Assembly (NCBI GenBank): GCA_910577045.1
Contig: CAJTLB010000015.1
Span: 1 to 64,000, forward strand
Origin: an uncultured Lachnospiraceae bacterium
GTDB lineage: Bacteria > Bacillota > Clostridia > Lachnospirales > Lachnospiraceae
Length of the DNA: 64,000 nucleotides
Direction of reading: 5' to 3'
A program made the position numbers and the translations under genes. How positions within the stretch are numbered: position 1 is the first letter of the stretch; the number at the start of each line of letters is the position of its first letter. The notes under the pieces were generated by a model. It did not search any database, was not told the origin of the DNA, and worked only from the letters and a program-made list of their open reading frames with translations. Shown in pieces: positions 35,037 through 45,133 of the stretch.

Positions 35037-37235
35037 TTGAAAATATCGCAGGAGTTGGAGTTATTACTCCAGAAATCGGCAGTATATGCAGGGCAGAACC
35101 GGCATGAATATGTAACACCAGAACATGTTATGCTTACGCTGACCTATGATAATAAATTTTCCCATTGTTATACAAATTGTGGTGGTAATATAAAAGAATT
35201 TAGGGAAGAACTGGAAACTTATTTAAGGACAAGTGTAGGAGAACTTCCTGAACATAAAGAAGAAATTCCAGTTAGCTATGGGCTCCATGAGGCGTTAATT
35301 GAGGCTTCTATGCAGGCAGAAAGCGCAGGGCAGCAGACGGTGGAGCTTGTGCATTTGATTTATGGGTTTTATCGTTTAAAAGAATGTTTTGGCATTTATC
35401 TAATGGATACCCAAGGTGTGGAAGAGGTAGATATGCTTACGGAACTTCATTCTAGGAATTGGGAAGAAGGAGAAGTAGGAAAGGAAGAGCCAATTAGGGA
35501 AGAAGTGGCTTCTTCTTATTTAACTTGTATGAATGAAGAGGCGGCTTCTATGAAGCCATTGATAGGGAGAGAAGAGGAACTGGAACGGACAATACAAGTT
35601 TTATTGCGGAAAGATAAGAATAACCCACTCCATATTGGGGAACCGGGGGTAGGGAAAACAGCAATTGCTTATGGGCTTGCAGCACTCATTAATGAAGGAA
35701 AAGTCCCTAAAGATTTAAAAAATGTAAAAATGTATGCTATGGATTTAGGCGCCATGCTTGCAGGGACACAGCTCCGGGGAGATTTTGAGAAGCGGTTAAA
35801 AGAGGCAATGAAGCAGTTAGAAAGAGAAGACCGCCCCATTCTTTATATTGATGAAATCCATACCTTAGTAGGGGCAGGAGCTACGTCAGGGAGTGCAATG
35901 GATGCGTCAAATTTGTTAAAACCATATTTAACAAGAGGGACAATACGTTTTATTGGGGCTACCACATATGAAGAATATAAAAAATATTTTGCAAAAAATA
36001 AAAGTATGGTACGGCGTTTCCAGAATATTGAGATTAAAGAGCCTTCTGTAGAAGAAACGATTACCATTTTGAGAGGTCTGAAACCATATTATGAGGATTG
36101 GCATCATGTGTCTTACCAAAAAGGGGCAATTGAACATGCAGTGTATTTAAGTGCAAGGTATGTCAATGAACGTTTCCTTCCAGATAAGGCAATTGATTTA
36201 ATTGATGAAGCAGGTGCTTACCGTGTTATGCATCCAGAAGAAAAGAAAAAACAAATAGTAGATAAAAAATTAATAGAAGAGGTATTGTCAAAAACTTGCC
36301 AAATCCCAAAGCAGACTATAGAGGCAGAAGAAGTGAAAAGGCTTGCCCGTTTGGAAAAAGAATTAAAAGAACGGGTATTTGGGCAGGCGGAGGCAGTAGA
36401 AGAACTTTCCAGTGCTGTAAAATTCTCGAAAGCAGGGTTAAGGGATGGGGATAAACCAGTAGCAAGTTTATTGTTCGTTGGCCCAACTGGGGTTGGGAAG
36501 ACAGAGCTTGCAAAAGCGTTAGCAGAAGTACTTGGCATTGATTTGGTACGTTTTGATATGAGCGAATATGCAGAGAAGCATACAGTGGCAAAGTTAATCG
36601 GATCTCCGGCAGGATATGTTGGTTATGAAGAAGGAGGGCTTTTAACAGAGACAATACGCAAGAAGCCACATTGTGTATTGCTTTTAGATGAGATTGAAAA
36701 GGCACATCCAGATATTTTTAATGTATTATTGCAAGTAATGGATTATGCAACCCTTACCGATAACCAAGGGAGAAAAGCAGATTTTAGGAATGTTATTTTA
36801 ATTATGACTTCTAATGCTGGCGCTAGGGAAGCAGGAAGGGTGACAATGGGCTTTAGTAATGAAATATTAAATGAAGGAGCGATTGACACAGAGGTAAAAC
36901 GTGTATTTAGCCCAGAGTTTAGGAACCGTTTAGATAGGGCAATTGTGTTCCATCCAGTGGATGAAAAAATGGCATTGCAAATTACTGAGAAAAAAATAAA
37001 GGCTTTATGTGATCAGTTGATCCCTAAAAAAGTAGAACTCCAATTTTCTAAACAAGCAAAAGAATATTTTGCTTCTAAGGGCTTAAGCAGAGAATATGGT
37101 GCTAGGGAGATCCAACGTGTAATAGATATCGAATTAAAATCTCTTTTAGTGAATGAAATTTTATTTGGGAAATTAAAAAAAGGAGGCCTTTGCTCTGTAG
37201 GGATAGAGGCAGGAAAGATCCAGTTAGAGATTTAA
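35037..37235 (+). CDS. clpA: ATP-dependent Clp protease ATP-binding subunit ClpA
   Basis: A 732-aa class I AAA+ unfoldase feeding ClpP. Order: N-terminal Clp repeat domain (1-145), first AAA module with Walker A GEPGVGKTA (about 202) and Walker B LYIDEIHTLVGAG, no long middle coiled coil, then a second AAA module with GPTGVGKTE (from G482) and LLLDEIEKAHPD. Lack of the ClpB/ClpC-type middle domain and linkage to clpS identify ClpA. The start is TTG 35037 behind AGGAGGAGAAAAC. HIGEPGVGKT differs slightly from the common LVGEPGVGKT. Confidence 0.94.
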   Translation: MKISQELELLLQKSAVYAGQNRHEYVTPEHVMLTLTYDNKFSHCYTNCGGNIKEFREELETYLRTSVGELPEHKEEIPVSYGLHEALIEASMQAESAGQQTVELVHLIYGFYRLKECFGIYLMDTQGVEEVDMLTELHSRNWEEGEVGKEEPIREEVASSYLTCMNEEAASMKPLIGREEELERTIQVLLRKDKNNPLHIGEPGVGKTAIAYGLAALINEGKVPKDLKNVKMYAMDLGAMLAGTQLRGDFEKRLKEAMKQLEREDRPILYIDEIHTLVGAGATSGSAMDASNLLKPYLTRGTIRFIGATTYEEYKKYFAKNKSMVRRFQNIEIKEPSVEETITILRGLKPYYEDWHHVSYQKGAIEHAVYLSARYVNERFLPDKAIDLIDEAGAYRVMHPEEKKKQIVDKKLIEEVLSKTCQIPKQTIEAEEVKRLARLEKELKERVFGQAEAVEELSSAVKFSKAGLRDGDKPVASLLFVGPTGVGKTELAKALAEVLGIDLVRFDMSEYAEKHTVAKLIGSPAGYVGYEEGGLLTETIRKKPHCVLLLDEIEKAHPDIFNVLLQVMDYATLTDNQGRKADFRNVILIMTSNAGAREAGRVTMGFSNEILNEGAIDTEVKRVFSPEFRNRLDRAIVFHPVDEKMALQITEKKIKALCDQLIPKKVELQFSKQAKEYFASKGLSREYGAREIQRVIDIELKSLLVNEILFGKLKKGGLCSVGIEAGKIQLEI

Positions 37236-37328
37236 TCTTTATGGCAGGAAATGGTTTTGGTTGTAATTTGGTAGAAGAAATAAAAAATAGGTATACAAAA
37301 AAACGGTTTCATGTTAGAATATCAAAAT

Positions 37329-37692
37329 GAGTAGGGCAGATGGCCGCAGCTGTATTGCCGAAAGGCAGCAGATGAGGAAAGTCCGGGCTTCATAGGGCAG
37401 GATGCCGGATAACATCCGGTGGAGGCGACTCCAAGGCTAGTGCAACAGAAATATACCGCTAACTATCTTGTGCTTTACTTTAGGATAGCTAGTAAGGGTG
37501 GAAAGGCAGCGTAAGAGACTACCGCCTTATTGGTAACAATAAGGGCTATGTAAACCCCATTCGAAGCAAGACCGAATAGAAAGCGATACGGTTGCCCGCC
37601 GTGCTTTCGGGTAGGTTGCTGGAGCCTGCTGGTAACAGCAGGCCTAGATAGATGGCCATTGTAAGACAGAACCCGGCTTATGCTCCTGCTCA
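37329..37692 (+). ncRNA. rnpB: RNase P RNA
   Basis: The catalytic RNA of RNase P, about 364 nt. The universally conserved core is present: GAGGAAAGTCCGGGCTTC (P4 5' strand region) near the start and AGACAGAACCCGGCTTA near the end. The terminal helix P1 forms between GAGTAGGGCAG (from 37329) and the CTCCTGCTC end (to about 37691). GGTAACAATAAGG and TGCTGGTAACAGCAGG hairpins are also visible. A TAGAAT hexamer at 37314-37319 is a probable -10. Ends are estimated from the P1 pairing. Confidence 0.95.
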
Positions 37693-37730
37693 TAATAAAA
37701 AAGCATTATTTTTTACAGGAAGTTATCAGA

Positions 37731-39530
37731 ATGAAAATCATAAAAAGGACAATACATATTCTTTGCATCAATCTGAAAGAAATATTGTTGTTTGAAATTC
37801 TCTATCGTCTTGCGGCAGGAATTCTTTTCTTTTCTTTATTTACAAGAGGAATGTCCCTTGCAATAAAAGTTTCTGGTTATAGTTATTTAACAACGAAAAA
37901 TATTGGGCTTTTTTTATTAAGGCCATTTACTATTTTGGCATTGCTAGTGGTGCTTGGTGTAGGAGTAGTACTTTTAGTTATTGAATTTGCCTCATTATTA
38001 GCTGTATTCCAAGCAGGGGAACGCTGTGAAAAACTCCCAGCGCACCAAATCTTTATCCGGGGAATAAAGAAATGCAGGTTTTATTTCCGAAATGGGAATT
38101 TACCATCTATAGGGATGAATATAGTGCTTATGCTGGTATTCCAGCTTGTGTTATTATCAAAAGGGGTTAGCCATATTAAGCCAATTAGTGATTTAGTAAA
38201 AAATATTGGGCAGAGTGTATGGGGAAGTGCATTAGTGCTGCTTTTTGTCCTTATGGTTATTTTTTTATTTTTGCCAGGGTTATTTACAATACATTTTGAG
38301 TTGTTAAATAATAAAACAGGAAAAGAAGCATGGAAAGAAAGCTGGCATTTAGTATCCCGCCATACATTTAGTGCTACATGTTCGATTCTCTGTTTAAATG
38401 TGGCATTATATTTAATATTCCGGCTGGTGCTTATTTTATGTGCAGTGTTTGCTACCTTGATTATTTATCATTTTGTCAGTAAGTCAATTGCGCTTGCCTT
38501 ACTTTTAACTACATATGGCTGGATGGAAATTGTTATATTATTGGTGGCAAGTATTTTAAACAGTATGTATAATACTGCTTTTTTAACAGGATTGTACTAT
38601 ACTTACAGGGATATGGAAGGAATGGCGCCAGAGCTTTTGGTTTTAGAAGAAGAGAAAAAGGATAAAAAAGCGATAAAAACAAGGAATATTTTGCTTGCAG
38701 TTTGTGCCCTCTTTTTTTGTGTTATTTTATATGATGTAGTGGAAAATGGAATCCGTTTTGCTAAGGAAGCATTTGTAGAAACTAGTATAACAGCACACCG
38801 CGGCAGTTCTGTGGAAGCACCTGAAAATACGCTTCCAGCTATTGAACTTGCCATTGAGCAGATGGCAGATTATGTAGAAATTGATGTGCAAGAAAGTAAG
38901 GATGGGGAGTTAATTTTACTACATGACAAAAGTTTTCGAAGGACTTGTGGCGTAAATAGTAGCCCAAGGGATATGACACTTTTAGAAATAAAGCAATTAA
39001 ATGCAGCTTTTTATATGGAAGGCTATAAAAGTACAGAAGTACCAACCCTAAATGAAGTATTAGAACTTTGTAAAGATAAAATATACTTAAATATTGAATT
39101 AAAAAGTAATGGGAATAATGGAAACCTGCCAGAGAAAACAGTGAAATTAGTAAAAGAATATAATATGGAAAAACAATGTGTATTTACTTCCACAAATCTG
39201 GTATTCTTAAAAAAAATAAAAGAGTTAAATAAAGAATTAAAAACAGGGTATATTTTGTCTAATGCAATTGGGGAATTTTATAAAAATGATGCAGTAGATT
39301 TTTTTAGCCTAAATTCTGCGCTGGTGAATGAACATAATATGGCGTTAATCCATGAGAATGGGCAGGAGGTCCATGCGTGGACTGTAAATTCTAGGGCGGA
39401 AATGGAACGGCTGAAATTTCTTGGGGTAGATAATATTATTACTGATTACCCTGTACTGGCTAGGGAAATTTTATATCGGGAAGAGGATACAGAAAATTTT
39501 TTAGAGTTTTTGACAGAAGTGCTGAAATAA
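37731..39530 (+). CDS. Membrane glycerophosphodiester phosphodiesterase
   Basis: A 599-aa protein: an N-terminal membrane domain of about seven to eight helices (to about residue 345), then a GDPD catalytic domain facing outward. The catalytic domain shows TAHRGSSVEAPENT (catalytic His and Glu), VEIDVQESKDGELILLHD (metal Asp/Glu and second His) and NIELKSNG. It would hydrolyse glycerophosphodiesters or lipoteichoic-acid-type glycerophosphate chains. ATG 37731 has CAGGAAG upstream; an earlier in-frame ATG lies inside the RNase P RNA and is rejected. A terminator follows. Confidence 0.9.
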   Translation: MKIIKRTIHILCINLKEILLFEILYRLAAGILFFSLFTRGMSLAIKVSGYSYLTTKNIGLFLLRPFTILALLVVLGVGVVLLVIEFASLLAVFQAGERCEKLPAHQIFIRGIKKCRFYFRNGNLPSIGMNIVLMLVFQLVLLSKGVSHIKPISDLVKNIGQSVWGSALVLLFVLMVIFLFLPGLFTIHFELLNNKTGKEAWKESWHLVSRHTFSATCSILCLNVALYLIFRLVLILCAVFATLIIYHFVSKSIALALLLTTYGWMEIVILLVASILNSMYNTAFLTGLYYTYRDMEGMAPELLVLEEEKKDKKAIKTRNILLAVCALFFCVILYDVVENGIRFAKEAFVETSITAHRGSSVEAPENTLPAIELAIEQMADYVEIDVQESKDGELILLHDKSFRRTCGVNSSPRDMTLLEIKQLNAAFYMEGYKSTEVPTLNEVLELCKDKIYLNIELKSNGNNGNLPEKTVKLVKEYNMEKQCVFTSTNLVFLKKIKELNKELKTGYILSNAIGEFYKNDAVDFFSLNSALVNEHNMALIHENGQEVHAWTVNSRAEMERLKFLGVDNIITDYPVLAREILYREEDTENFLEFLTEVLK

Positions 39531-39577
39531 AAAATTGGTAGCTTATCAGGATAGCAAATCCTAGTAAACTGCCAATT
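39531..39577. terminator. Terminator shared by the GDPD and HAD genes
   Basis: AAAATTGGTAG and CTGCCAATTTTT arms enclose a loop with a small inner stem (AGGATAGCAAATCCT). It lies between converging genes. Confidence 0.75.
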
Positions 39578-39585
39578 TTTATGGA

Positions 39586-40410
39586 TTAGTTGGTATTAGA
39601 TGCAGGTTTTATAAATTTCTCAATAACTGCAACAATGCCATCTTCATTGTTAGAACTGGTAATATAATCGGCTGACTGTTTCACAATTTCTTGTGCGTTT
39701 GCCATAGCAACTCCAAGCCCAGCAAACTCTATCATAGAAACATCATTAAAGCCATCTCCACAACAGATCATTTGTTCTTGGGTTAGCCCAAGCGCATTTA
39801 AAAGACGTTGCAAAGATTTGGCTTTATCTATATTTTGCGGCATAATTTCTAAGAAAAATGGCTCAGAACGGTAAATACTTAAAAATCCATGGAAACGTTT
39901 TTTTAAACGCCTTTCTACAGAAAGTAAGAGTTCTGGTTCACCTGTCATTAGGCATTTATTAACAGGAAAGGTGACATAAGATGGAAAGTCTTTTACTTCC
40001 CGAATAGGGATTTGGTTAATATGGGCTTCATATTCCATATACTGGTCAATAGGGGTGGCTGCTATAACGTCATCACCTTCATAACTAATAAGGCCAATAT
40101 GGGAGTCTATTGCTTCTTGGTATAAAATAGGAATCACATTTTGTGGCAAGGTTTTATCATAGATAACTTCATTTGTCCTTACATTTAAGATTTTGGCGCC
40201 ATTAAAAGAAAGGATATAGTTGCCAAATTCTTCTAGCCGCAAAAGTTTTGCATAAGGGAGGATGCCAGCAGTAGGGCGCCCGCTGGCAAGTACCACATAA
40301 AAGCCTTCTTGCTGCAAGCAAAGAAGGGCTTCTAGGGTTTTATTGGAAATTGTTTTATCCGAAGTGGTGAGAGTGCCGTCAATATCTAGCACAAGCATCT
40401 GATATTTCAT
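39586..40410 (-). CDS. HAD-superfamily sugar/nucleotide phosphatase (Cof type)
   Basis: A 274-aa haloacid-dehalogenase phosphatase of the Cof (IIB) subfamily. Motif I is LDIDGTLTT (D9 and D11), motif II ASGRPTAG, motif III K near IDKAKS, and motif IV GDGFNDVSMIEFAG. The large C2B cap between motifs II and III fits phosphosugar or nucleotide substrates, not resolved further. Start ATG has AAGGAGTTTTTATT upstream. It is the last gene of the leftward pyrimidine block, 12 bp after pyrI. Confidence 0.88.
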   Translation of the reverse strand: MKYQMLVLDIDGTLTTSDKTISNKTLEALLCLQQEGFYVVLASGRPTAGILPYAKLLRLEEFGNYILSFNGAKILNVRTNEVIYDKTLPQNVIPILYQEAIDSHIGLISYEGDDVIAATPIDQYMEYEAHINQIPIREVKDFPSYVTFPVNKCLMTGEPELLLSVERRLKKRFHGFLSIYRSEPFFLEIMPQNIDKAKSLQRLLNALGLTQEQMICCGDGFNDVSMIEFAGLGVAMANAQEIVKQSADYITSSNNEDGIVAVIEKFIKPASNTN

Positions 40411-40422
40411 AATAAAAACTCC

Positions 40423-40845
40423 TTAATCGTATTTTTCTTCACAGTACATACAGCGGTATGTAGCCTTTTCTTCATTGGTTAAAATAAAGATCTGGTCAAG
40501 TTCTTGCTCAATAGAAGTAATGCAGCGGGGATTTTTGCATTTAATAATATTTACCACTTTTTTAGGAAGCGTTAGGTTCTTTTTTCCCACAATTTCCCCA
40601 TCTTTAATAATGTTTACCGTAATATTGTGGTCGATAAAGCCTAAAATATCTAAATCAATACTATCAATAGAAGTTTCAATTTTTATAATATCTTTTTTTC
40701 CCATTTTGTTGCTGCGGGCATTTTTAATAATGGCAACACAGTTGTCAATTTTATCTAATTTTAAATCGCGGTAAATCGACATTGCCTTCCCAGCCTCAAT
40801 ATGGTCTAATACAACACCTTCATTTAATTTTCCGACATTTAACAT
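40423..40845 (-). CDS. pyrI: Aspartate carbamoyltransferase regulatory subunit
   Basis: A 140-aa allosteric subunit that binds CTP/ATP and holds the catalytic trimers together. The N-terminal nucleotide-binding domain ([18 protein letters not shown]) and the C-terminal zinc domain with four cysteines (CKNPRC and CMYC) are complete. The start overlaps the end of pyrB by seven bases behind GGAGG. Slightly shorter than the enterobacterial form, as usual in Clostridia. Confidence 0.95.
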   Translation of the reverse strand: MLNVGKLNEGVVLDHIEAGKAMSIYRDLKLDKIDNCVAIIKNARSNKMGKKDIIKIETSIDSIDLDILGFIDHNITVNIIKDGEIVGKKNLTLPKKVVNIIKCKNPRCITSIEQELDQIFILTNEEKATYRCMYCEEKYD

Positions 40846-41762
40846 GCTTTTGCCTCCTCCAATAATTTTAATATTAATGCCATACGGATATAAACGCCAA
40901 ATTGGACTTGTTTAAAATAAGCAGCCCTTGGGTCTTTATCTACTTCTACGGAAATTTCGTTGACTCTTGGGAGAGGATGTAAAACTAACATATCTGGTCT
41001 TGCTAATGTCATTTTTTTAGCATCTAAGATATAACAGTCTTTCATGCGGATATATTCTTCTTCATTAAAGAAACGTTCTCTTTGGACACGGGTCATATAA
41101 AGAATATCTAATTCAGGCATAACATCTTCTAATTGGGTGACTTCTTTAAATTCGGCATGGTTTCCAGTAAGGACTTCCTGGCGGATATAGTCTGGGACAC
41201 GCAGTTCATTGGGGGAGATTAAGACAAAATGGACATTCTCATAGCGCACTAGCGCATTAATAAGAGAGTGGACAGTACGGCCAAATTTTAAGTCTCCACA
41301 AAGCCCAATAGTAATATGGTCGAGCCTTCCTTTTAAAGTACGGATTGTCATTAGGTCTGTTAAAGTCTGGGTGGGATGCTGATGCCCGCCGTCCCCCGCA
41401 TTAATTACAGGGATAGAAGAATTTAAAGAAGCAACAAGCGGGGCACCTTCTTTTGGATGGCGCATAGCACAGATGTCAGCATAACAAGAAACCATTCGGA
41501 TCGTATCAGCAACACTTTCCCCTTTTGAGGCAGAACTAGAAGCAGCAGAAGAAAAACCAAGGACGCTGCCGCCAAGGTTTAACATGGCAGCTTCAAAGCT
41601 TAAGCGTGTCCTAGTGCTTGGCTCATAAAATAAAGTAGCAATTTTTTTGCCTTTACAACGTTCTGAATACTTTTCAGGATTTTTGCTAATGTCAAGCGCC
41701 ACATCCATTAGCTCGTCTAATTCTTCAACAGAAAAGTCCAGTGGGTTTAATAAATGTCTCAT
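40839..41762 (-). CDS. pyrB: Aspartate carbamoyltransferase catalytic subunit
   Basis: Catalyses carbamoyl phosphate plus aspartate to carbamoyl aspartate, the first committed pyrimidine step. The 307-aa protein has the carbamoyl-phosphate motif [21 protein letters not shown], and the aspartate-domain [13 protein letters not shown] 41762 is chosen because GGAGGCGAAATCT precedes it; the frame opens slightly further. Order dut-pyrB-pyrI-HAD on the minus strand, tightly packed. No PyrR-type leader was recognised. Confidence 0.96.
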   Translation of the reverse strand: MRHLLNPLDFSVEELDELMDVALDISKNPEKYSERCKGKKIATLFYEPSTRTRLSFEAAMLNLGGSVLGFSSAASSSASKGESVADTIRMVSCYADICAMRHPKEGAPLVASLNSSIPVINAGDGGHQHPTQTLTDLMTIRTLKGRLDHITIGLCGDLKFGRTVHSLINALVRYENVHFVLISPNELRVPDYIRQEVLTGNHAEFKEVTQLEDVMPELDILYMTRVQRERFFNEEEYIRMKDCYILDAKKMTLARPDMLVLHPLPRVNEISVEVDKDPRAAYFKQVQFGVYIRMALILKLLEEAKAC

Positions 41763-41779
41763 AGATTTCGCCTCCATAT

Positions 41780-42226
41780 TTAAAATTTTCCGGTAGAACC
41801 AAAACCGCCGGCACCCCGGTTAGTGTTTTCTAAGGTATCTGTTTCTTCAAAACATGCCATATAATAAGGGGTAAAAATCATCTGCGCAATCCGTTCTGCA
41901 GGTTCAATAACTTGTTCTGTATCAGAATGGTTTAAAATAGGGACCATAAGTTCCCCACGGTAGTCAGAATCAATCACACTAACTTTATTGGCAGGGGCCA
42001 GCCCACGTTTTACGGCTAGGCTGCTCCTGGCATAGACAAGCCCAACATAACCTGTTGGAATTTCCATTGCAATCCCAGTAGGGATAAGTACGGTTTTTCC
42101 AGGGGCAAGATGGATTGGTTCAGGGATACAAGAGTAGATATCTGCACCAGCAGAATATTCTGTGCCATAGGTAGGGATTACCGCCTGTTCCCTAACTTTT
42201 TTAATACGGATAGGTCCTTTTAGCAT
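41780..42226 (-). CDS. dut: Deoxyuridine 5'-triphosphate nucleotidohydrolase
   Basis: Hydrolyses dUTP to dUMP, keeping uracil out of DNA. The 148-aa trimeric type has all five motifs, including SAGADIYSC (motif I), [11 protein letters not shown] (II), the [10 protein letters not shown] region (III) and the flexible C-terminal [12 protein letters not shown] (V). Start ATG has AAAGGAGGCTATT upstream. It lies 17 bp before pyrB, so dUMP supply and pyrimidine synthesis share a transcript. Confidence 0.95.
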   Translation of the reverse strand: MLKGPIRIKKVREQAVIPTYGTEYSAGADIYSCIPEPIHLAPGKTVLIPTGIAMEIPTGYVGLVYARSSLAVKRGLAPANKVSVIDSDYRGELMVPILNHSDTEQVIEPAERIAQMIFTPYYMACFEETDTLENTNRGAGGFGSTGKF

Positions 42227-42325
42227 AATAGCCTCCTTTGCAATTAAGTAGAGAAATCTTTCTATCTGCCGCGCCTATCTGTTGCTTTAATGGCATACTT
42301 TTTACATAGGGCTGCACATAAAAGA

Positions 42326-42357
42326 ATGAGACATCTGTGAAAACACGGTTGTCTCAT
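42326..42357 (-). terminator. Terminator of nrdD-nrdG (leftward)
   Basis: Read leftward, ATGAGACA and TGTCTCAT form an 8-bp stem followed by TCTTTTATG. It ends the nrdDG message before dut. Confidence 0.6.
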
Positions 42358-42372
42358 ATTTGGAAATAGGAA

Positions 42373-42897
42373 CTAATCTGGCGGCATCCAAAGGACAATG
42401 GAGTTTGCCCGTAAGGATTCCTGAACCAGAATAGAACGTTGGTTGGCAGAGCCACGAAATATTAAATTAGCATTTTTTTGTTCTTCTATAAATTCCCCAT
42501 CTACTAAAACAGTAAGATAAGAAAGAAGTTCTTTGGTTTCCGGCCATTTCTGGCACATATCTTTTGTGATTTCTTCAAATAAATAACCAGACCAGCACCA
42601 AATAGTTTTTTGGGGATACATTTTTTTTACTTGGCGAAGAAGAGGAAGCAGCCCAAGCTGGTTTATATGCTCAAATGGCTCTCCGCCTAAAATGCTTAAT
42701 CCTGCAACATAGGATGGTGCCAAATAAGAAAGAATTTGCTCAATTGTATGTTGCGTAAATTCTTTTCCATAATGGAAATCCCATGCTTCCTGGTTAAAAC
42801 AGTTTTTACAATGATGGGTGCATCCACTGACAAATAAAGAAACGCGGACGCCAGTCCCATTGGCTATATCATATTGCTTGATATCTGCATAATTCAT
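42373..42897 (-). CDS. nrdG: Anaerobic ribonucleotide reductase activating protein
   Basis: A radical-SAM enzyme that installs the glycyl radical on NrdD. The 174-aa protein carries the CxxxCxxC cluster motif in SGCTHHCKNCFNQEAW and LSILGGEPFEH for SAM binding. Start ATG has GAGGAAGACT upstream. It is 43 bp downstream of nrdD on the same strand, the standard pairing. Confidence 0.94.
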   Translation of the reverse strand: MNYADIKQYDIANGTGVRVSLFVSGCTHHCKNCFNQEAWDFHYGKEFTQHTIEQILSYLAPSYVAGLSILGGEPFEHINQLGLLPLLRQVKKMYPQKTIWCWSGYLFEEITKDMCQKWPETKELLSYLTVLVDGEFIEEQKNANLIFRGSANQRSILVQESLRANSIVLWMPPD

Positions 42898-42940
42898 AGT
42901 CTTCCTCGCTTTGGTTGTTTTAGTTTACGGATTGGTCCTA

Positions 42941-45067
42941 TTACAGATGTAGGACTCTTGCTTTAATTTCCTTTGTTTTCCCAACATTCCAGAAATTTTC
43001 CCCAAGGTATCCACAAGTACGCCTTGTAACATTCATTTTGTTGTGGTCTTTATTATGGCAGTTTGGGCATTCCCATTCTAGGTTTTCATTAATGATAATT
43101 TCCCCGTCAAAGCCACAAACATGGCAGTAGTCTGATTTTGTATTAAATTCAGCATACTGGATATGGTCATAAATATATTTTACCACTTCTTCTAACGCTT
43201 GTAAATTGTGGCGCATATTTGGGATTTCTACGTAGGAGATTGCGCCGCCAGAAGAAATGGACTGGAACTGGCTTTCAAAGTCAAATTTACTAAAAGCGTC
43301 AATTTTTTCCCGTACATCTACATGGTAAGAGTTCGTATAATATCCTTTGTCTGTAATATCAGGAATATCGCCAAAACGCTGCTTATCAATGCGTGCAAAA
43401 CGGTAACAAAGAGATTCTGCAGGGCTTCCATATAAACCAAAGCCAATGCCAGTTTCTTTTTTCCAACGGTCTGTAGCTGCCCTCATATGGCGCATAACAC
43501 GCAGGGCAAAATCTGTCCCAACTGGGTCTGTATGGCTGACTCCTGTCATAAGCTTTGTTACTTCATATAACCCAATATAGCCAAGGGAGATAGTAGAATA
43601 TCCATCGTGTAATAACTTATCAATAGGTTCTCCTTTTTTTAGGCGGGCAATTGCCCCATATTGCCAATGGATTGGGCTAACGTCAGAAAGAGTTCCTTCT
43701 AACGCATAATGCCTGCACATTAAAGCCTCATAGCAAAGCTCTAAACGCTCGTCCATTAATTTCCAAAAGGTATCTTCGTCTTTTTTGGCAAGAATCCCAA
43801 TTTGTGGCAAGTTTAGGCTAACCACCCCTTGGTTAAACCTGCCTTCAAATTTATAATTGCCGTTTTCATCTTTCCATGGAGTTAAAAAGCTTCTGCATCC
43901 CATAGGGCTAAATACATTGCCTTCATAATTTTCTTTCATTTTTTTGGCAGAAATATAGTCTGGGTATAAGCGCTTTGCAGAACATTTTACAGCTAATTTT
44001 GTAATATAATCATATTTCCCGCCTTTTAAACAATTATGCTCGTCTAAAACATAAACTAATTTTGGGAAGGCAGGAGTAACGTAGACGCCTTTCTCATTTT
44101 TAATCCCTTCCAGCCTTTGTTTTAGGATTTCTTCCACAATCATAGCATTTTCATCAAGGTATTCGTCTTCTTTGTCTAAATTTAAAAATAGAGTGACAAA
44201 AGGAGACTGCCCATTTGTGGTCATTAGTGTATTTATCTGGTATTGGATTGTTTGCACACCAGAGCGAAGCTCATCTTGTAAACGGTCAGAAACTAATTTT
44301 TCTAAAATCTCTTCTGGGATAGAATCTTTAAATTCTTCTTTAAAATGTTTCCGGTATTTATTCCGGCTATAGCGGAGGTACTTACCTAGATGGCGCACGT
44401 CGACAGACTGCCCGCCATATTGGCTGCTTGCTACGGCTGAAATAATTTGTGTCATAACAGTACATGCTACTTGGAAGCTTTTTGGGCTTTCAATAAGTTT
44501 GCCATTCATTACTGTGCCATTTTCTAACATATCTTTAATATTAATAAGGCAACAGTTAAAAATAGACTGTAAAAAATAATCGGCATCATGGAAATGCAAA
44601 ATGCCTTCTTCATGGGCTTTTGAAATTTTTTCAGGAAGAAGGATTCTCCTAGTTAAATCTTTGGAAACTTCTCCAGCAATTAAGTCCCTTTGGGTAGAAG
44701 CAATAGAAGCATTTTTATTTGAATTTTCTTCAGCCACATCTTTATTGCGGTTCTGGATTAGGTTCATAATGGATTCATCTGTAGTATTAGCCTTGCGTAC
44801 CAGCTCCCTGGTATAGCGGTAGATAATATATTTTTTAGCAAGGATAAATTTTTTATCATCCATTAGGCGCTGTTCAATAATATCTTGGATTTCTTCTACA
44901 TACATAGAATCGCGGCCACGGCTTTCAATATCGGTAAGAATGTCATCGATCCGTTCATCAGAAATCTTTTCCGCTTTTGGCAGTTCTTTGTTGGCTTTTT
45001 GAATGGCAGTTATGATTTTTTCTTTATCATAAGGAACCTCTCTGCCATTGCGCTTGATTACTTTCAT
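42941..45067 (-). CDS. nrdD: Anaerobic ribonucleoside-triphosphate reductase
   Basis: A class III reductase converting NTPs to dNTPs without oxygen. The 708-aa protein has an N-terminal ATP-cone (KVIKRNGREVPYDKEKI), a catalytic barrel, a C-terminal zinc site (CHVCGFDG and CPNCHN) and the glycyl radical loop RTCGYLG. ATG 45067 is chosen because GAGGAAGGTTTGC precedes it and the ATP-cone then starts normally; an upstream in-frame ATG lacks a site. NrdR-box-like repeats lie 70-110 bp upstream, and nrdR is in the same window. Confidence 0.95.
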   Translation of the reverse strand: MKVIKRNGREVPYDKEKIITAIQKANKELPKAEKISDERIDDILTDIESRGRDSMYVEEIQDIIEQRLMDDKKFILAKKYIIYRYTRELVRKANTTDESIMNLIQNRNKDVAEENSNKNASIASTQRDLIAGEVSKDLTRRILLPEKISKAHEEGILHFHDADYFLQSIFNCCLINIKDMLENGTVMNGKLIESPKSFQVACTVMTQIISAVASSQYGGQSVDVRHLGKYLRYSRNKYRKHFKEEFKDSIPEEILEKLVSDRLQDELRSGVQTIQYQINTLMTTNGQSPFVTLFLNLDKEDEYLDENAMIVEEILKQRLEGIKNEKGVYVTPAFPKLVYVLDEHNCLKGGKYDYITKLAVKCSAKRLYPDYISAKKMKENYEGNVFSPMGCRSFLTPWKDENGNYKFEGRFNQGVVSLNLPQIGILAKKDEDTFWKLMDERLELCYEALMCRHYALEGTLSDVSPIHWQYGAIARLKKGEPIDKLLHDGYSTISLGYIGLYEVTKLMTGVSHTDPVGTDFALRVMRHMRAATDRWKKETGIGFGLYGSPAESLCYRFARIDKQRFGDIPDITDKGYYTNSYHVDVREKIDAFSKFDFESQFQSISSGGAISYVEIPNMRHNLQALEEVVKYIYDHIQYAEFNTKSDYCHVCGFDGEIIINENLEWECPNCHNKDHNKMNVTRRTCGYLGENFWNVGKTKEIKARVLHL

Positions 45068-45133
45068 GCAAACCTTCCTCTCGTTTAATCTTTTCATATC
45101 GGAGACCATTATAGCACTTGAAAGGGAATATGT

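Noticed and set aside
37475..37729. Short open frames inside the RNase P RNA region, including an upstream ATG for the GDPD gene at 37680
   Set aside because: They lie within the conserved RNA fold. The ATG at 37731 has the ribosome-binding site.
42227..42325. Possible PyrR or pyrimidine leader before dut-pyrB
   Set aside because: The actual leader is short, without a PyrR-binding sequence or terminator/antiterminator pair on the minus strand before dut; the only hairpin ends the nrdDG message.
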